64,000 bases of DNA from positions 1 through 64,000 of the forward strand of contig CAYPCH010000001.1 of NCBI GenBank assembly GCA_964409165.1, in the 5' to 3' direction. Each line of letters starts with the position of its first letter. The first letter of the stretch is position 1. Positions 26,304 through 35,528 of this stretch are shown here, piece by piece. The stretch is from CAYPCH01 sp964409165 (GTDB lineage Bacteria; Bacillota; Clostridia; Acetivibrionales; Acetivibrionaceae). The position numbers and the translations under genes are program-made. A model generated the notes under the pieces. The model was given only the letters and a program-made list of their open reading frames with translations, had not been told where the DNA came from and made no database searches.

Positions 26304-27212
26304 TTATGAAAACAATGCTTCAGAAAATTCTTTTGCATCAAATCTCTGTAGGTCATCTATACTTTCACCAACTCCTATAAGCTTTACAGGAATGTTTAAT
26401 TCGGACGCTACAGCAATGATTATTCCTCCTTTTGCAGTCCCGTCAAGTTTGGTAAGTACAATCCCTGTAACATCCGCAACCTCGCCAAATGTTTTTGCCT
26501 GCGATATTGCATTCTGACCGGTCGTAGCATCAAGAACCAGTAGTATTTCCCTGGATGCTTCCGGCAATTCCCTGTCCAATACCCTGAAAACCTTTTTTAA
26601 TTCCTCCATTAAGTTCTTTTTGGTATGAAGCCTTCCCGCAGTATCGCATATAAGGACATCAGCTTTTCTTGCTTTAACAGATTGCACAGCATCGTATATT
26701 ACAGCTGCGGGATCTGCTCCCTCATTATGCTTTACAATATCAATACCTACCCTGTCAGCCCATATTTCAAGCTGGTCAATAGCAGCTGCCCTGAATGTGT
26801 CACCTGCTGCAAGCATAACTTTTTTTCCTCCGGACTTTAAAAGGTGTGCTATTTTTCCTATGGATGTAGTTTTCCCCACACCGTTTACTCCAACTACCAC
26901 AATTACACTAGGAGTTGTTTGTATATTCAACTTAGGATTCCCGCTACTTAATATTTCAGCCAGTTCTTCCTTTAAAAGCTCTTTAACCTTCATAGGATCA
27001 GTTGCTTTGTTTTCCTTTACCTTCTTCTTTAAATTCTCTATAATCTTCATACTTGTATCAATACCAACATCCGATGTAATAAGAATTTCCTCCAGTTCCT
27101 CAAATAATTCTTCGTCAATCTTGCCAAACGACACCAATACTTGGTCTATTCTTTCTGTTATATTGTTCTTGGTCTTCTTAAGTCCTTCCTTAAGTCTGTC
27201 AAAAAAACCCAT
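26304..27212 (-). CDS. ftsY: Signal recognition particle receptor FtsY
   Basis: A 302-residue GTPase that docks ribosome-SRP complexes at the membrane. It contains the NG core only, without the long acidic A domain of E. coli FtsY, as usual in Firmicutes. Motifs: GVNGVGKTTSIGKIAH (G1), DTFRAAAIDQLEIWADR, DTAGRLHTKKNLMEELKK (G3), TKLDGTAKGG (G4), and GVGESIDDLQRFDAKEF at the end. The start MGFFDRLKEGLKKTK forms an amphipathic helix for membrane binding. GGAGGG precedes the ATG. It follows smc in the same direction, the conserved rnc-smc-ftsY order, here interrupted by spoVS and a radical SAM gene. Confidence 0.96.
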   Translation of the reverse strand: MGFFDRLKEGLKKTKNNITERIDQVLVSFGKIDEELFEELEEILITSDVGIDTSMKIIENLKKKVKENKATDPMKVKELLKEELAEILSSGNPKLNIQTTPSVIVVVGVNGVGKTTSIGKIAHLLKSGGKKVMLAAGDTFRAAAIDQLEIWADRVGIDIVKHNEGADPAAVIYDAVQSVKARKADVLICDTAGRLHTKKNLMEELKKVFRVLDRELPEASREILLVLDATTGQNAISQAKTFGEVADVTGIVLTKLDGTAKGGIIIAVASELNIPVKLIGVGESIDDLQRFDAKEFSEALFS

Positions 27213-27304
27213 TTGTTACCCTCCATTTCAGTACTTTATAAAATTTTATATATAAAAGTTCTATCTATAAAAGTTCCACTTGTAAAACGTAAAACCATTA
27301 TACA

Positions 27305-27367
27305 TAAAAAGCTTCGGGATATCGAGTCCCTCACTTTTTGCCGGATTTCCTTTCAGAAAATGATCCT
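27305..27367 (-). repeat. Family A two-hairpin element, copy 3
   Basis: Read on the minus strand: ATTTTCTGAAAGGAAAT, CCGGCAAAAAGT, then GGGAC-TCGAT-ATCCC and AAGCTTTTT. It lies between smc and ftsY and could partly terminate after smc. Confidence 0.7.
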
Positions 27368-27395
27368 AATAAAAAACCTGAATTTCTCTCATCCG

Positions 27396-30300
27396 TTAAC
27401 TTACCTTTTCACCCAATTTCAGCGAAACAACCTTTGATACCCCATGCTCCTGCATCGTTACACCATAAAGTGTATCACATGCCTCCATAGTACCTTTTCT
27501 GTGAGTAATAACAGCAAACTGGGTAACATGAGAGTATTTCTTCAAATATTGTGCAAATTTATATACATTGGCGTCGTCGAGAGCTGCTTCAATCTCATCT
27601 AGCACACAAAACGGCGTCGGATTCAGCCTTAAAATCGCAAACAACAGTGCAATTGCCGTAAATGCTCTTTCTCCTCCCGATAACAGCATAAGGTTCTGAA
27701 GCTTTTTCCCGGGAGGCTGTACCTCTATTTCAATGCCACTGTCCAGAACATTCTCCTTGTCAACCAGGATAAGCTCTGCCCGTCCACCTTCAAAAAGCTC
27801 TTTAAACACCATATTGAAGTTATCATTTATAAGCTTGAACTGCTCTATGAACTGCCTTTTCATAATGGACACCATTTCCTGTATTATCCTGTGCAACTTT
27901 TCCTGAGCCTGCTCCATATCATTTCTCTGTACCGACATAAATTCATAACGTTCTTTTGTTTTAATATATTCCTCAATAGCTGCAACATTAACCATGCCCA
28001 AATCCTTTATATCATTTCTTATTTCATTAATTCTCTTTTGAGCCTGAGTCACACTGCCAATATCCTTCTTAAGCTCTAAAGCATTGTTGTAAGTTAACTC
28101 GTATTCATCCCACATTCTGTTTTGTATGGATTCTATTTCAGACTCAATTTTGGCTTTTCTAACCTCAAGTCTGCTGTACTCCTCCTGAAGAAGCAGAATA
28201 TTCTTATTTATTTCAGTAATTTGGCTTATAAACCCTGAAGACTCCTCTTCAACTACTTTTCTTTCTTCAGAAATCCTATCTATTTCAAAAGTTTTACCCG
28301 TTTTTTCTTCCTCATACCCCTTTATCAGTTTTATCAAGCCTTGATTCTTCTCATCAATCGACTTGGACTCCTCAATGTTCTTTGTCTTTTCTGAAGTTTT
28401 CCGCTCAAGGCTCTTCTCAAGTCCGCTTTTTTCATTTATCATCCTTTCAAAAGCTTCCTTAACTCCTTCAATACTCTCTAATATTGAATTAACCGAGATT
28501 TTGTAGTCGGTTATATCGGTATGGAGTGCATCACGAGTGGATTGTCCTTCTTTATGTTTTTCCTGATACTCTGAAATTACTTTTTTTGTTTCAGAAATAT
28601 CATTTTCAATCTGCTCCAATTCCTTTATATACTTTGACAGCTCAATCTCAATATCCCTACCCTGCCTGATAAGCTGCTCCTTTTCCTGCCTCAGCATTTC
28701 AACCTTAGCCTGGGTTCTCCTGATTAGATCTTCTATCTGTGCAAGATGGCTTTCGTCCCTGACTTTTACCAGTTCATTATCCTTAAGCTGCCTTTCTTCA
28801 TATGAAACATTCTCAATAATCTCTTCAAGTTCCTCAGAAAGCTCGGTGACAACTTTTGTAAGCTTTTCCTCATCCTCTTTAAGCCTTACCACAGCTTCTT
28901 CAAGTTCTAATACCTCCCTGTTTCTACTAAGTATTCCAGATTCTTTTTGCTCCCTACTTCCCCCCGACATAGAACCTGTAGTACTTAATATATCACCTTC
29001 AAGGGTTACTATCCTGAAACTGTATCCAAACCTTTTGGCCATTCTTATGCCAGTATCAAGATTCTCCGTAACTACAACTCTCCCAAGGAAACTCAATACT
29101 ATTCCCCGATACTCTGGACTGAAGCTAATCAGGTCGGATGCAACACCTATAAATCCCTCCTGCCTTTTAGCTTCGTTAATTATATTATTCTCCAAGTATT
29201 TCCCCTTTACGGCTGTAATAGGAAGAAATGTTGCCCTTCCCAGCCGGTTGCTTTTCAAAAACTCTATTGCTCTTTTTGCGTCGTCTTCATTTGTTGTAAC
29301 TATGTTCTGAAGTACTCCGCCAAGGGTCATCTCAATAGCGACCTCATACTTTTTATCAACCTTTATAAGCTGTGCCAGCGCACCATGAATCCCTTTTCCG
29401 AATGATGGATTCTCCCGGCATGCTTTAAGGACTAACTTAACACTTTTATTATAGCCTTCGAGGTTGTTTTCCATGTCTTTCAACATTCTGTGCCTTGAAA
29501 TCTTAAACTGTATTTCCGACTTTACAACACTTTGCCTCTTCTTTTCCTCCTCAAGCTTTTTATTAATATCGACCCTTTCTTCACTTAAGTCTTCAAGTTT
29601 TTCTTTTGACTTATTTATAATCTCACTGGTTTTTGAAAGGCTCTCTTTAATATCTTCACTTCTTATACTTTCCCGGTCTTTTTCAAGAACAAGCTCTGTT
29701 ATTTCTCCGTCAATGCTTGTCTGCCTTTTATTCAATACCTCAATATGATTTTTAACATTGTTAATCTGGGTTTTCTTATCCGACTGAATATCAAGCTTAT
29801 CCATTATGCTTGACTTCAAATTCTCAATATATCGTTCATGCTCACCTAATGTAGACAAAATATCCGCCAGCTTCTTTTCATACTCCTGAAGCTTTAGCAT
29901 GTAAGAATCATATGTTTCGTTCAAGTATTTCAACTTAACACTCTTTGCTTCTTCTTCTTTTGATATCTCTTCCACTTTCTTGTTTACTTCATTTATTTCT
30001 TCATCAAGGCGAGTTATGTTCATCGTCAGGTTTTTCTTTTTTTCATCGTTTAATTTTATCTCAGAACTGCATTTTTCCAGATTTCCTTCTATGGCATAAA
30101 ACTTCTTCCGTGAACTCTCAAGTCTATTTTCGAGATCCTTTAAAAGGTTAATATTATTCTGATTGAGAGTTGTTATATCCTCAAGCTTTTTATTCTCATT
30201 ATCAATATTATCCTTTATCAAAACATAGCTTTCTTCAAACTCCTTCATCTTTTCCTTAAACTTTGATATATTTTCTATATAGACATTTATCTCCAATTCC

Positions 30301-30968
30301 TTTAATATATCTCTTAAACCCAAGTACCTTTTCGCAGTTTCAGACTGCTCCTTAAGTGGTTCCAACTGATTTTCAAGTTCCATAATTATATCGTTTATAC
30401 GAAGAAGATTCTGTCGGGTAAGTTCAAGCTTCTTTTCCGCTTCAATTTTCCTTACCTTATACTTCATAATACCTGAAGCCTCTTCAAATATATGCCTTCT
30501 CTCTTCCGATTTGGTGCTTAAAATTTCATCTACCCTTCCCTGTCCAATTATCGAATACCCGTCTTTACCGATACCCGTATCCAAAAGAAGTTCATAAATA
30601 TCTTTAAGACGGCACTGTGTTTTATTTATCATATATTCGCTCTCGCCTGAGCGATATACACGTCTCGTTATTGTAACTTCACTGAATTCAATTGGAAGAG
30701 TATTGTCGGAGTTATCAATGGTAAGTGCAACTTCTGCAAAGCCTAAAGGCTTTCTATACTCAGTACCAGCAAAAATGACATCTTCCATTTTGCCTCCTCT
30801 TAAAGTTTTGGCACTTTGTTCTCCTAAAACCCATCTTATTGAATCAGATATGTTACTCTTTCCGCAACCATTAGGACCGACTACAGCTGTAATACCCGAA
30901 TTAAATTCAACACATATTTTGTCCGCAAAGGATTTAAACCCTTGTATTTCAAGCTTTTTCAGATGCAA
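27396..30968 (-). CDS. smc: Chromosome segregation protein SMC
   Basis: A 1190-residue condensin ATPase. The N-terminal head has Walker A GPNGCGKSNISDSIRWVLGE. A coiled-coil arm follows (about 170-500). The hinge lies around residues 515-670 (FGKGIHGALAQLI, MTLGGVLQNIVT). The second arm reaches about residue 1030. The C-terminal head has the signature LLSGGERAFTAIALLFAILR and Walker B FCVLDEIEAALDDANV. The size is typical. The TTG codon at 30966-30968 gives MHLKKLEIQGFKSFADK with AGAGG 7 bases upstream; the GTG three codons earlier touches the ribosome site. It follows spoVS and precedes ftsY. Confidence 0.97.
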   Translation of the reverse strand: MHLKKLEIQGFKSFADKICVEFNSGITAVVGPNGCGKSNISDSIRWVLGEQSAKTLRGGKMEDVIFAGTEYRKPLGFAEVALTIDNSDNTLPIEFSEVTITRRVYRSGESEYMINKTQCRLKDIYELLLDTGIGKDGYSIIGQGRVDEILSTKSEERRHIFEEASGIMKYKVRKIEAEKKLELTRQNLLRINDIIMELENQLEPLKEQSETAKRYLGLRDILKELEINVYIENISKFKEKMKEFEESYVLIKDNIDNENKKLEDITTLNQNNINLLKDLENRLESSRKKFYAIEGNLEKCSSEIKLNDEKKKNLTMNITRLDEEINEVNKKVEEISKEEEAKSVKLKYLNETYDSYMLKLQEYEKKLADILSTLGEHERYIENLKSSIMDKLDIQSDKKTQINNVKNHIEVLNKRQTSIDGEITELVLEKDRESIRSEDIKESLSKTSEIINKSKEKLEDLSEERVDINKKLEEEKKRQSVVKSEIQFKISRHRMLKDMENNLEGYNKSVKLVLKACRENPSFGKGIHGALAQLIKVDKKYEVAIEMTLGGVLQNIVTTNEDDAKRAIEFLKSNRLGRATFLPITAVKGKYLENNIINEAKRQEGFIGVASDLISFSPEYRGIVLSFLGRVVVTENLDTGIRMAKRFGYSFRIVTLEGDILSTTGSMSGGSREQKESGILSRNREVLELEEAVVRLKEDEEKLTKVVTELSEELEEIIENVSYEERQLKDNELVKVRDESHLAQIEDLIRRTQAKVEMLRQEKEQLIRQGRDIEIELSKYIKELEQIENDISETKKVISEYQEKHKEGQSTRDALHTDITDYKISVNSILESIEGVKEAFERMINEKSGLEKSLERKTSEKTKNIEESKSIDEKNQGLIKLIKGYEEEKTGKTFEIDRISEERKVVEEESSGFISQITEINKNILLLQEEYSRLEVRKAKIESEIESIQNRMWDEYELTYNNALELKKDIGSVTQAQKRINEIRNDIKDLGMVNVAAIEEYIKTKERYEFMSVQRNDMEQAQEKLHRIIQEMVSIMKRQFIEQFKLINDNFNMVFKELFEGGRAELILVDKENVLDSGIEIEVQPPGKKLQNLMLLSGGERAFTAIALLFAILRLNPTPFCVLDEIEAALDDANVYKFAQYLKKYSHVTQFAVITHRKGTMEACDTLYGVTMQEHGVSKVVSLKLGEKVS

Positions 30969-31022
30969 ATATAACACCTCTTGAGATAAAAATCAGAATT
31001 ATTTTATCTATTAATGAATGTA

Positions 31023-31060
31023 ATGAATGCAATAAAAATTTTACATTGCACTTCAATTTC
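31023..31060. repeat. Family D short repeat, copy 2
   Basis: AATGCAATAAAAATTTTACA then TTGCACTTCAATTT, about 55 bases upstream of smc. In the remainder of the 30969-31412 gap only the B element and the spoVS terminator stand out. Confidence 0.55.
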
Positions 31061-31302
31061 ATCCATCCCTTAATACAATATCACAAAAATACAATATTAC
31101 AAAAATTAATTTTTTCAATTTATAATCATTTTTGTGACTAATCTATCATAATCTTTCTTATCTTTCTCACAATTTAAAATTAACAATAACTATTTTAACA
31201 TAATTATATTTTTTATCAATACACCCAATTGTCACCTAACGCCATATAAATAGGACTAGCAATAACACTAATTTCTATGCTAAAATAGTTATGATACACA
31301 AT

Positions 31303-31367
31303 AAAATTGAGTACCCATTGAGGGTACGAAATTTTGCCTCTTTCATTACACTCCAAAAGGTCAAATA
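31303..31367 (-). repeat. Family B two-hairpin element, copy 3
   Basis: On the minus strand: CTTTTGGAGTGTAATGAAAG, AGGCAAAATTTC, then GTACCC-TCAAT-GGGTAC. It follows the spoVS terminator. Confidence 0.7.
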
Positions 31368-31368
31368 A

Positions 31369-31397
31369 AAAAGCTGTTCTATAGAAGAACAGCTTCA
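31369..31397 (-). terminator. Terminator after spoVS
   Basis: On the minus strand AAGCTGTTCT pairs with AGAACAGCTT around a short loop, followed by TTTTTT. It starts about 16 bases beyond the spoVS stop codon. Confidence 0.85.
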
Positions 31398-31412
31398 TAC
31401 ATCTTTATTTTC

Positions 31413-31673
31413 CTATCTAGGTTCAACAAGAAATTTAATTGCAGTCCTTTCTTCACCGTCGATACTAATTGATGAAAAAGCTGGAACAGTGATAATGTCA
31501 ATTCCATTGGGTGCTACGAAGCCTCTTGTAATAGCGATTGCCTTAATAGCTTGATTTACTGCTGCTGCCCCCACTGCTTGGATTTCGGCGGTTGATTTTC
31601 CTCTCAAGATTGCTGCCAATGCGCCAGCGACCATTTTTGGCTGCGATTGAGCTGATACCTTTAATACTTCCAT
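31413..31673 (-). CDS. spoVS: Stage V sporulation protein S
   Basis: An 86-residue protein matching SpoVS over its whole length: MEVLKVSAQSQPKMVAGALA, GAAAVNQAIKAIAITRGFV, and IDIITVPAFSSI. SpoVS has an Alba-like nucleic-acid-binding fold and affects late sporulation and septation in Bacillus. GAGGAGG precedes the ATG and a strong terminator follows, so it is probably its own unit. It lies between smc and a radical SAM gene. It is one of the clearest signs that the organism belongs to a spore-forming lineage. Confidence 0.95.
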   Translation of the reverse strand: MEVLKVSAQSQPKMVAGALAAILRGKSTAEIQAVGAAAVNQAIKAIAITRGFVAPNGIDIITVPAFSSISIDGEERTAIKFLVEPR

Positions 31674-31840
31674 ACACTTTTCCTCCTCAATAAAATATAA
31701 ATAAATTATATTAATTATGGTAATTAATATAAATCTATTATCTTTATCTGTTTTTCTAGCCTTTCTTATCTCTTTATTGTAGACTTCCCACCTATGGTAA
31801 TATTTTATATCATTCTAAATCAACATACAATATCACAATA

Positions 31841-32854
31841 TTAATATTTTACATCACAAATTTCATATTCATCATAGCATTTTACTATTACTCTGCTAAA
31901 GTTGTATTTTTGTTTCAGATAGGTTATGTTCTGCCTCTTCTGACCAACAACGTCAGATATTTTTTTTGCATCTGCACATATTACAATTTCACTTTTTTTA
32001 TACAAACCCTTTTCGTCAATAATCCTCTCCACAATATTGCGGGCAAGCCTGGATTCAGCTAATTGCCTGAAAGCTGGATGAAATGGTCCTGCTACAATGT
32101 CAGCACCTTCTTTAATGTTTTCAGTCGGTTGAAGTCCTACCCTTATAACATTTATATTATCTTTGCTATATATCTCCAAAAGTTCAGCACACATGCTAAC
32201 TGCACATTCCATATCCAAAGGTTCATAATTTCCTCTTTTATACATGTCCTCAAGATATGTGCTTTTTATAACCAATGTAGGATATATCCTCACAATGTCT
32301 GGTAACAGTTCAACAACCTTGCGGGCAGTATTTAATGACTTTTCATAATTATCACCGGGCAGTCCTATCATAGTTTGTATACCAAGGATAAATCCCATAC
32401 TCTTTATTAGCTTACAAGCCTTATATACAGACTCAGCAGTGTGTCCACGGCAGCTTTTTGCCAACACTTCATTATCAAGACTCTGCACTCCAAGCTCAAT
32501 TGTGGAAACATTACAAGATTTCAGGTATTCAAGAATACTTTCAGAAATGTAATCCGGACGTGTTGAAAGTCTTATTCCTCTGACCCAGCCACCTTCTATA
32601 TATTCATTGGCGATATTTAACAGCTTCAACTGGTCTTCCTTCTCTATTCCTGTAAAGCTTCCTCCATAGAATCCAATCTCCATAAAAGAATCCTTGCGAG
32701 TAGACTCAATATGAGCCTCTATTATCGACCTCATCTTTTCTTCGGTCATTTCCTCCTTCTGCCCGCTTATGTTTTTTTGATTACAATATATGCAATCAAA
32801 AGGACATCCCTTATGCGGAACAAATATCGGTATTACAACATGCTTTCCTTTCAT
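31841..32854 (-). CDS. Radical SAM protein of the Elp3/HemN-like superfamily
   Basis: A 337-residue iron-sulfur enzyme. The radical SAM motif CPFDCIYC is at residues 18-25, and GFYGGSFTGI supplies the glycine-rich SAM-binding strand. Later segments include IRLSTRPDYI, ELGVQSLDNEVL and QTMIGLPGD, which are shared with the Elp3 and HemN groups. There is no acetyltransferase domain, so it is not a full Elp3. This type is often found between rnc and smc in clostridia, but its reaction is not known to me. Its ATG overlaps the rnc stop codon (TAATG), so the two genes are translationally coupled. Confidence 0.85.
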   Translation of the reverse strand: MKGKHVVIPIFVPHKGCPFDCIYCNQKNISGQKEEMTEEKMRSIIEAHIESTRKDSFMEIGFYGGSFTGIEKEDQLKLLNIANEYIEGGWVRGIRLSTRPDYISESILEYLKSCNVSTIELGVQSLDNEVLAKSCRGHTAESVYKACKLIKSMGFILGIQTMIGLPGDNYEKSLNTARKVVELLPDIVRIYPTLVIKSTYLEDMYKRGNYEPLDMECAVSMCAELLEIYSKDNINVIRVGLQPTENIKEGADIVAGPFHPAFRQLAESRLARNIVERIIDEKGLYKKSEIVICADAKKISDVVGQKRQNITYLKQKYNFSRVIVKCYDEYEICDVKY

Positions 32855-33576
32855 TATTTTTCCTCTTTTTTCTCAAGTTTTTTGACAGAAGATTTTGCTG
32901 CCATCTGTTCAGCTTCCTTCTTGGTTCTTCCTTTTCCTGTTCCTAGCACTTTTTCGTCCAATTTAACCTGAGATACAAAAACCTTTTTATGGTCAGGACC
33001 GCTTTCATGAATTATTTCATAAATAATCTTCTGTTCATTATTTTTCTGAACTATTTCCTGAAGCTGTGTCTTATAGTCCATGAATATTGTGCCTCTTATG
33101 GAATCCTCTACAAACTTTCCCATCTGATAAAGTATAAACTCTCTTGCATTGTCAATACCACCATCTAAATAGATAGCTCCAATCAAAGCCTCCACTGCAT
33201 CCGAAAGGATAGATGTCCGTGCTCTTCCTCCTGTATTCTCCTCACCTTTTCCCAATAGTAAATATTCTCCGATATTTATATTTTCCGCACACTTTACAAG
33301 TGAAGCCTCACGTACAACATTTGCCCTGTATTTTGTCATCTCACCCTCTGAAAGATTCGGATACTTGAAATAAATACTTTCACTTATTATCATATTAAGA
33401 ACGGTATCTCCTAAAAACTCCAGCCTTTCATTACAAACAAGTTTTTCGCTCTTGTTTTCATTGGCATATGAACTGTGAGTTAGCGCAAGCAGAAGGTTTT
33501 TCTTTTTCCTGAAAGTATAATTTATTACCTTTTCCAATTTTGTAATATCAATTTTTGCAATATCCGTTTTAGTCAT
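32854..33576 (-). CDS. rnc: Ribonuclease III
   Basis: A 240-residue double-strand RNA endonuclease for rRNA and mRNA processing. The catalytic domain (about 10-155) has the signature NERLEFLGDTVLNMIIS with the metal-binding Glu and Asp, and SDAVEALIGAIYLDGG with the second acidic set. The C-terminal dsRNA-binding domain (about 165-235) has DYKTQLQEIVQKN and GKGRTKKEAEQMAAKSSVKK. GGAGG precedes the ATG. It follows fabF after a 183-base gap holding large inverted repeats and overlaps the radical SAM gene by one base. Confidence 0.95.
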   Translation of the reverse strand: MTKTDIAKIDITKLEKVINYTFRKKKNLLLALTHSSYANENKSEKLVCNERLEFLGDTVLNMIISESIYFKYPNLSEGEMTKYRANVVREASLVKCAENINIGEYLLLGKGEENTGGRARTSILSDAVEALIGAIYLDGGIDNAREFILYQMGKFVEDSIRGTIFMDYKTQLQEIVQKNNEQKIIYEIIHESGPDHKKVFVSQVKLDEKVLGTGKGRTKKEAEQMAAKSSVKKLEKKEEK

Positions 33577-33609
33577 AATGCCTCCGATTTTTAATTATTC
33601 ACAATCAGA

Positions 33610-33740
33610 GGTACTCGATTTTGTTTGATTTGAATCTATACCGTAGTTGTTTTCGAAAATGGCTCAAATCAAAAAAATCCAGTACCCAGTTCTTATAATC
33701 TTTCAGGAACAGATAATAGACCCGTTCCTGAAAGATTATT
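33610..33740. promoter_or_regulatory. Nested inverted repeats between fabF and rnc
   Basis: Two foldable units lie side by side. The first has arms at 33610-33633 and 33664-33686, about 20 of 23 bases matched (GGTACT and GATTTGA facing TCAAATC and AGTACC). The second is a perfect 16-base stem, ATAATCTTTCAGGAAC at 33695-33710 with its complement at 33724-33739. No T run of normal length follows, so attenuation or RNA processing is as likely as termination. The first unit resembles a decayed family B element. Confidence 0.6.
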
Positions 33741-33759
33741 ATAAAAGCCCTAAATGTTA

Positions 33760-34998
33760 CTATCCCGTATACTTTTTAAGAGTTATTGTTGCATTATGGC
33801 CTCCAAAGCCCAGCGAGTTCGAGATAGCATAGGTGATCTCTTTTTTTCTTCCTTCGTTTGCAACATAATCAAGATCACACTCTGGATCAGGCGTACGGTA
33901 GTTTATTGTGGGAGGCAAAAACCCTTCTTTAAGGGACATAGCAGTAATAATTGCTTCTACTGCTCCTGCTGCTCCAAGCAAATGCCCAGTCATTGATTTT
34001 GTAGAGCTGACAGCCAGTTTTCCTGCATGCTCTCCAAATACTGTTTTTATCGCTACAGTCTCATACTTGTCATTGTATTCGGTAGACGTTCCATGTGCAT
34101 TTACATAATCAATTTCCTGAGGACTTATACCTGCATCGTCAATAGCCATTTTCATACATCTTGCACTGCCTTCGCCTTCAGGTGCAGGTGCAGTAATATG
34201 ATAAGCGTCGTTTGTACAACCATAACCCAAAATTTCAGCTATTATATTTGCTCCCCTTTTTTTAGCGTGTTCAAGTTCTTCAATGATAAGTATTCCTGCT
34301 CCTTCTCCCATTACAAATCCATCTCTTTCCTTGTCAAAAGGCCTGCAAGCCAATAATGGGTCTTCATTTGTGGACATAGCCTTCATAGAACAAAAACCAG
34401 CAAATGAAATAGGTGCAATAGCTGCTTCTGCTCCTCCTGTAATCATTATATCCGCATCTCCACGCTGAATTACCTTGAATGCATCCCCTATTGCATTTGT
34501 TGATGTTGCACAGGCCGTAACCACACATTCATTATAACCCCTTGCTCCAAACTGTATTGCGATATGTCCTATAGCCATATTGGAAATCAACATGGGTATA
34601 AAAAACGGGCTGACCCTTCCAGGTCCCTTTTCATTACAAATATTAAGCTGTTCTGTAAAAGTTTCTATTCCGCCAATTCCTGAACCCACTACAACTCCAA
34701 ACCGGTATTTGTCAACAGCATCCAAATTGAGATCTGACATTTCTACAGCTTTTTTGGCTGCTGAAAGTGCAAATTGGGAAAATCTATCCATTCTTTTCGC
34801 TTCTTTTTTATCAATGTATTTGATAGGATCAAAATCAGTTATTTCTGCTCCAACCTTTGTTGTCATATTAGAAGTATCAAACCTTCTAACCCTTGATATT
34901 CCACATTTACCTTCTTTAATCGAATTCCAAAAGGTGTCTATTTCTTCACCTAAAGAAGAAATAACCCCCATACCGGTAATTACCACTCTCTTTTTCAT
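33760..34998 (-). CDS. fabF: 3-oxoacyl-[ACP] synthase II
   Basis: A 412-residue condensing enzyme that elongates acyl-ACP with malonyl-ACP. The thiolase-fold catalytic triad is complete: Cys in VVTACATSTNAIGDA, His in VNAHGTSTEYND, and His in KSMTGHLLGAAGA. The ATG at 34996-34998 gives MKKRVVITGMGVISSLG and has AGGAGG upstream. A longer frame of 23 extra codons has no ribosome site and no family match. It is the last gene of the fab cluster, and a terminator stands between it and acpP, so its level may differ from that of the upstream genes. Confidence 0.96.
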   Translation of the reverse strand: MKKRVVITGMGVISSLGEEIDTFWNSIKEGKCGISRVRRFDTSNMTTKVGAEITDFDPIKYIDKKEAKRMDRFSQFALSAAKKAVEMSDLNLDAVDKYRFGVVVGSGIGGIETFTEQLNICNEKGPGRVSPFFIPMLISNMAIGHIAIQFGARGYNECVVTACATSTNAIGDAFKVIQRGDADIMITGGAEAAIAPISFAGFCSMKAMSTNEDPLLACRPFDKERDGFVMGEGAGILIIEELEHAKKRGANIIAEILGYGCTNDAYHITAPAPEGEGSARCMKMAIDDAGISPQEIDYVNAHGTSTEYNDKYETVAIKTVFGEHAGKLAVSSTKSMTGHLLGAAGAVEAIITAMSLKEGFLPPTINYRTPDPECDLDYVANEGRKKEITYAISNSLGFGGHNATITLKKYTG

Positions 34999-35113
34999 TA
35001 AGTAACCTCCTGTTTCTACGTTTATACTTTTATATATAAAAGCCTTTTCTTTTAAATTCAGGCACATTGTATTATTTTAAAATCATATATATTTCATAAA
35101 AAAGAGCTCCTAT

Positions 35114-35146
35114 ATTGAATGTAATAAAGATTTTACATCGCACTTG
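35114..35146. repeat. Family D short repeat, copy 3
   Basis: ATTGAATGTAATAAAGATTT then TACATCGCACTT, between acpP and fabF. Confidence 0.55.
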
Positions 35147-35174
35147 GTGTAGATACACCATAATTTACTTTTCA

Positions 35175-35208
35175 TAAAAAAAAGTCCCTTGGTAAGGGAC
35201 TTTTTTTA
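35175..35208. terminator. Bidirectional terminator overlapping the acpP stop codon
   Basis: AAGTCCCTT (35182-35190) pairs with AAGGGACTT (35194-35202), flanked by an A run on one side and a T run on the other. The acpP stop codon (35206-35208) lies in the outer part of the stem. On the minus strand it should end or reduce transcription before fabF. Confidence 0.88.
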
Positions 35209-35436
35209 TGAATTATTCTTAATGTAGTCAACAATATCTCCTACTGTCGAAATCTTTTCAGCCTCACTATCAGGAATTTCAAGATCGAACTCTTCTTCCA
35301 ACGCCATTATCAACTCAACTATATCAAGTGAGTCTGCTCCTAAATCATCTATGAAGGAAGAATCCATTGAAATTTCTTCTTCTTCAACGCCCAACTGTTC
35401 AACTACAATTTTTTTAACCTTCTCGAACACTATCAT
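35206..35436 (-). CDS. acpP: Acyl carrier protein
   Basis: A 76-residue acidic carrier protein of fatty-acid synthesis. The serine that receives phosphopantetheine is in GADSLDIVELIMALEEEF, the invariant DSL motif. Typical helices one and four are present. AGGAGG is only 3 bases from the ATG but 9 bases from a GTG two codons later, so translation may begin at that GTG, giving MFEKVKKIV, the usual ACP beginning. It lies between fabG and fabF, with a terminator at its stop codon that could yield an abundant short acpP message. Confidence 0.97.
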   Translation of the reverse strand: MIVFEKVKKIVVEQLGVEEEEISMDSSFIDDLGADSLDIVELIMALEEEFDLEIPDSEAEKISTVGDIVDYIKNNS

Positions 35437-35528
35437 TCACCTCCTTCCAAAGGGGGTATGTTGGATAATAAGTACTCTTAAATGCAAAACTAAATTGTAT
35501 AACCAAATAGTGTTACAATAAGATATTA

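Noticed and set aside
31216..31398. 60-codon minus-strand frame between spoVS and smc
   Set aside because: It covers the spoVS terminator and a family B element and has no ribosome site.
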